Of a stretch of DNA of 8,309 bases, positions 6,232 through 8,309 are shown in pieces. The DNA is taken from contig CAAEIR010000412.1 in the NCBI GenBank assembly GCA_900756035.1, forward strand, positions 1 through 8,309, written 5' to 3'. The position numbers and the translations under genes are program-made. Numbering within the stretch: position 1 is the stretch's first letter; every line of letters starts with the position of its first letter. The notes below the pieces were generated by a model that worked only from the letters and a program-made list of their open reading frames with translations, did not search any database and had not been told where the DNA came from. Source of the stretch: an uncultured Anaerostipes sp. (lineage in GTDB: Bacteria > Bacillota > Clostridia > Lachnospirales > Lachnospiraceae).

Positions 6232-6912
6232 ATGAATATATTAAAAGCAGTAGATTTACAAAAAATATACGGACAAGGAGAAACGGAAGTTCGAGCCCTT
6301 GACGGTGTCAATTTTGAAGTAGAAAAAGGAGAGTTCGTAGCGATTGTTGGAACTTCTGGGAGCGGAAAGTCCACGATGCTCCATATCATTGGCGGCTTGG
6401 ATAATCCAACATCCGGGAAGGTCATTGTGGACGGACAGGATTTAAGCCATATGACAGATGAAGAACTTACCATTTTCAGGCGCAGAAATATAGGTTTTGT
6501 ATTTCAACAGTATAATCTGGTTCCGATGTTGAATGTATGGGAGAATATTATTCTTCCCGTGAAGCTGGATGGAAAAAAGATTGAAAAGAAATATGTAGAT
6601 GAAATCATTGATACACTTGGTATTCGAACAAAATTGGAAAATCTGCCAAGTGCTCTATCCGGGGGACAGCAACAGAGAGTGGCAATTGCAAGGGCTTTAG
6701 CTGCAAAACCTGCTATTTTGCTCGCTGACGAGCCGACCGGAAATTTGGATTCAAAAACAAGTCAGGACGTATTAGGGCTTCTGAAAGTAACCAGTAAGCG
6801 TTTTCACCAAACCATCGTTATGATTACCCATAATGAAGAGATTGCCCAGATGGCAGACCGGATTTTACAGATTGAAGACGGAAAAATTGTTTCAGACAGT
6901 GGTCTTGTATAG
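6232..6912 (+). CDS. ABC transporter ATP-binding protein, LolD/MacB/SalX type
   Basis: A 226-aa cytoplasmic ATPase that would dimerise and power the adjacent FtsX-type permease. Visible motifs in order: Walker A GTSGSGKST (40-48), Q-loop Gln in FVFQQYNL (92-93), signature LSGGQQQRVAIARAL (from 142), Walker B ILLADEPTGNLDS (162 onward, catalytic E167), and H-loop H200 in MITHN. The length and the DEPTGNLD sequence are standard for the LolD/MacB/BceA/SalX group, which serves permeases that export or act mechanically on lipoproteins, peptides or antibiotics at the envelope. The gene starts at ATG 6232 after an excellent GGGAGGA (6221-6227). It lies 24 bases after the terminator and 14 bases before the permease gene, with which it is surely co-transcribed. 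All catalytic residues are intact. The substrate cannot be read from the ATPase. Confidence 0.95.
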   Translation: MNILKAVDLQKIYGQGETEVRALDGVNFEVEKGEFVAIVGTSGSGKSTMLHIIGGLDNPTSGKVIVDGQDLSHMTDEELTIFRRRNIGFVFQQYNLVPMLNVWENIILPVKLDGKKIEKKYVDEIIDTLGIRTKLENLPSALSGGQQQRVAIARALAAKPAILLADEPTGNLDSKTSQDVLGLLKVTSKRFHQTIVMITHNEEIAQMADRILQIEDGKIVSDSGLV

Positions 6913-6926
6913 CAGGGGGCGATTTT

Positions 6927-8309
6927 ATGGTAAAAGTAGAGAATAAAGAGACGTTACGATTATTAACGAGTCGTTTTATGAAAATGAATCGTGCCAGGAA
7001 TATCATTGCCGTTATTGCAATCATGCTGACTTCACTTTTATTCACAAGCCTTTTTGTGGGGAGTGTATCCATGATTCTTTCCAAAAGAGCAACGGAAATC
7101 AAACAATTTATGGATTCCGCCCATGCTAGTGCACAGAATCTGTCAGAAGAAGATGCAAAGCGATTGCAGGAAACAATCGAACAGAGTGAACAGGTGGAAC
7201 GATATGGTTCAGGTATTTTTCTGGGAGCTGGAATGGATGAGCGGTTTGGCTTTTCCGTAGAGGTCAGATATGCGGATGAAAATATGGCAGAAAGTTTTAA
7301 TTGTCTGCCAACCACAGGAAGACTGCCGGAAAAAGAAAATGAAGTAGCACTCAGCAGCATGATACTGGAAAATCTGGGCGTTAGACCTAAGATTGGGGAA
7401 GAAATAACACTGACCTGGGAAGTAAATCCAATGCTGAAGCAATATAAGACAGATACGTTTCAGATATGTGGATTTTGGCAAGGGGATAAAGCTGTTTTAG
7501 GACAGATGGTCTGGGTATCTGAAGCCTATGCAAAGGAGAATTGTTATCCTGTTACAGAGGAAGAATTAGAAAATGGCATCTACAATGGAGGAAAAGAGTA
7601 TTCTGTCTGGTACAAGAACCTTTGGAATCTGGAAAAGAAAACAGAAACTATATCTAAGGCAGCGGGATTTACAAAAGCAGGGACAGGAATGGAAGTCAAT
7701 CCGGCATATAATCTTTTGGAAGAGGATTCATTTTCATTTTCTTCCCTTATCGTAATGATTCTATTTGTGATATTGGCAGGATACCTGATTATTTATAATA
7801 TCTTTAACATTTCTGTGAAAACGGATATCCGGGCTTATGGACTGTTAAAGAACGTGGGAACAACAGGAAAGCAGTTGAAGAAAATTGTACGTATGCAGGC
7901 ATGGAGATTGTCAGCAGTTGGGATTCCAATCGGATTGCTTTGTGGTTATCTTGCAGGTCTTTGTATGGCTCCGTCCTTGACTGCAGATGCTGAAATTAGT
8001 GCACAGGCAGGACAGACTGCTCAGACAGTAGTATCAGCAAATCCTTTGATTTTTCTTGCAGCAGCGCTTTTGACACTTTTAACGGTGTATCTCTCCAGTC
8101 TGCAGGCTTGTAAAATGGTGGAAAGAGTTTCGCCTGTGGAAGCTCTGCGTTTGGCAGAAGGAGAGCAGTCACATAGGAAAATAAAAAAGAATACTTCTGT
8201 AACCTGGTGGGGGATGGCAGTTCAAAATGTGTTACGAAATTGGAAAAAGGGATTGATTGTTATGCTTTCTATCGCTCTTTCTATGGTGGTTGTCAACTGT
8301 ATCGTGATG
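6927..8309 (+). CDS. FtsX-type ABC transporter permease, 5' part (runs off the window end)
   Basis: The frame from ATG 6927 stays open for 461 codons to the last base, so only the N-terminal portion of the protein is present. AGGGGG (6914-6919) is its ribosome binding site. Membrane helices are visible at about residues 25-47, 272-294, 328-348, 374-393 and 442-460. The first is followed by a large, probably extracytoplasmic domain (about 50-271) containing GRLPEKENEVALS, typical of the MacB-like periplasmic core region. Residues 274-405 form the first FtsX domain, with the typical coupling segment AYGLLKNVGTTGKQLKKIVRMQA and the end motif VSPVEALR. The sequence WWGMAVQNVLRNWKKG (from 427) then starts a second half. 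This predicts a duplicated permease of roughly 750-850 residues. Paired with the preceding ATPase, it probably handles an antimicrobial peptide, lantibiotic or other envelope-active compound; that role is inferred from family and context. Confidence 0.93.
   Translation, partial: MVKVENKETLRLLTSRFMKMNRARNIIAVIAIMLTSLLFTSLFVGSVSMILSKRATEIKQFMDSAHASAQNLSEEDAKRLQETIEQSEQVERYGSGIFLGAGMDERFGFSVEVRYADENMAESFNCLPTTGRLPEKENEVALSSMILENLGVRPKIGEEITLTWEVNPMLKQYKTDTFQICGFWQGDKAVLGQMVWVSEAYAKENCYPVTEEELENGIYNGGKEYSVWYKNLWNLEKKTETISKAAGFTKAGTGMEVNPAYNLLEEDSFSFSSLIVMILFVILAGYLIIYNIFNISVKTDIRAYGLLKNVGTTGKQLKKIVRMQAWRLSAVGIPIGLLCGYLAGLCMAPSLTADAEISAQAGQTAQTVVSANPLIFLAAALLTLLTVYLSSLQACKMVERVSPVEALRLAEGEQSHRKIKKNTSVTWWGMAVQNVLRNWKKGLIVMLSIALSMVVVNCIVM

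Noticed and set aside
7573..7755. 60-codon plus-strand frame within the permease gene
   Set aside because: It is out of frame with a continuous permease reading frame from 6927 that has clear FtsX features.
6232..8309. Naming the transporter BceAB or VraDE
   Set aside because: The ATPase is compatible with several subfamilies, and the permease topology differs from BceB, so no gene symbol is assigned.

Overview
The window looks like the edge of an integrative and conjugative element (ICE, Tn1549/CTn-like family) from a low-GC gut Firmicute, probably a Lachnospiraceae or related Clostridia. The reasons are the AT-rich composition, strong GGAGG-type ribosome binding sites, near-consensus sigma-A promoters, and two neighbouring proteins of a kind typical of such elements. 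The organism and element family are inferred from protein style, not from a database search. All real genes lie on the + strand.

Region 1 (1-3753), ICE backbone. The window opens inside the 3' end of a very large protein whose tail resembles the SNF2/DEAD helicase-methylase proteins of these elements. A strong intercistronic hairpin follows, then an intact 918-aa acidic multidomain protein with a YodL-type domain. The two proteins end in a similar short charged tail (S-I-H-E-K/R-L-x-I), which is the most intriguing signal in the window.

Region 2 (3754-4532), junction without an intact gene. It holds an inverted repeat, a near-consensus promoter, what appears to be a frameshifted remnant of an IS66-family transposase C-terminus, a perfect 24-bp palindrome with a third copy of its half-site about 240 bp downstream, a G/C-tract block that may be structured, and a promoter for the next operon. 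It looks like the seam between ICE backbone and cargo.

Region 3 (4533-8309), cargo. An OmpR-family response regulator and a short single-membrane-helix histidine kinase overlap by 4 bp. A strong intrinsic terminator follows, then a LolD/MacB/SalX-type ABC ATPase and an FtsX-type permease that runs off the window end (461 codons visible, still open). The layout matches known regulator-kinase-transporter modules that detect and expel or counteract antimicrobial peptides or other envelope-active compounds. The substrate is not visible. The permease topology (one helix, then a large external domain of about 225 residues, then three helices, then the start of a second half) argues for the duplicated MacB/LolC-like type rather than BceB. 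I found no tRNA, rRNA, CRISPR array or attachment site.
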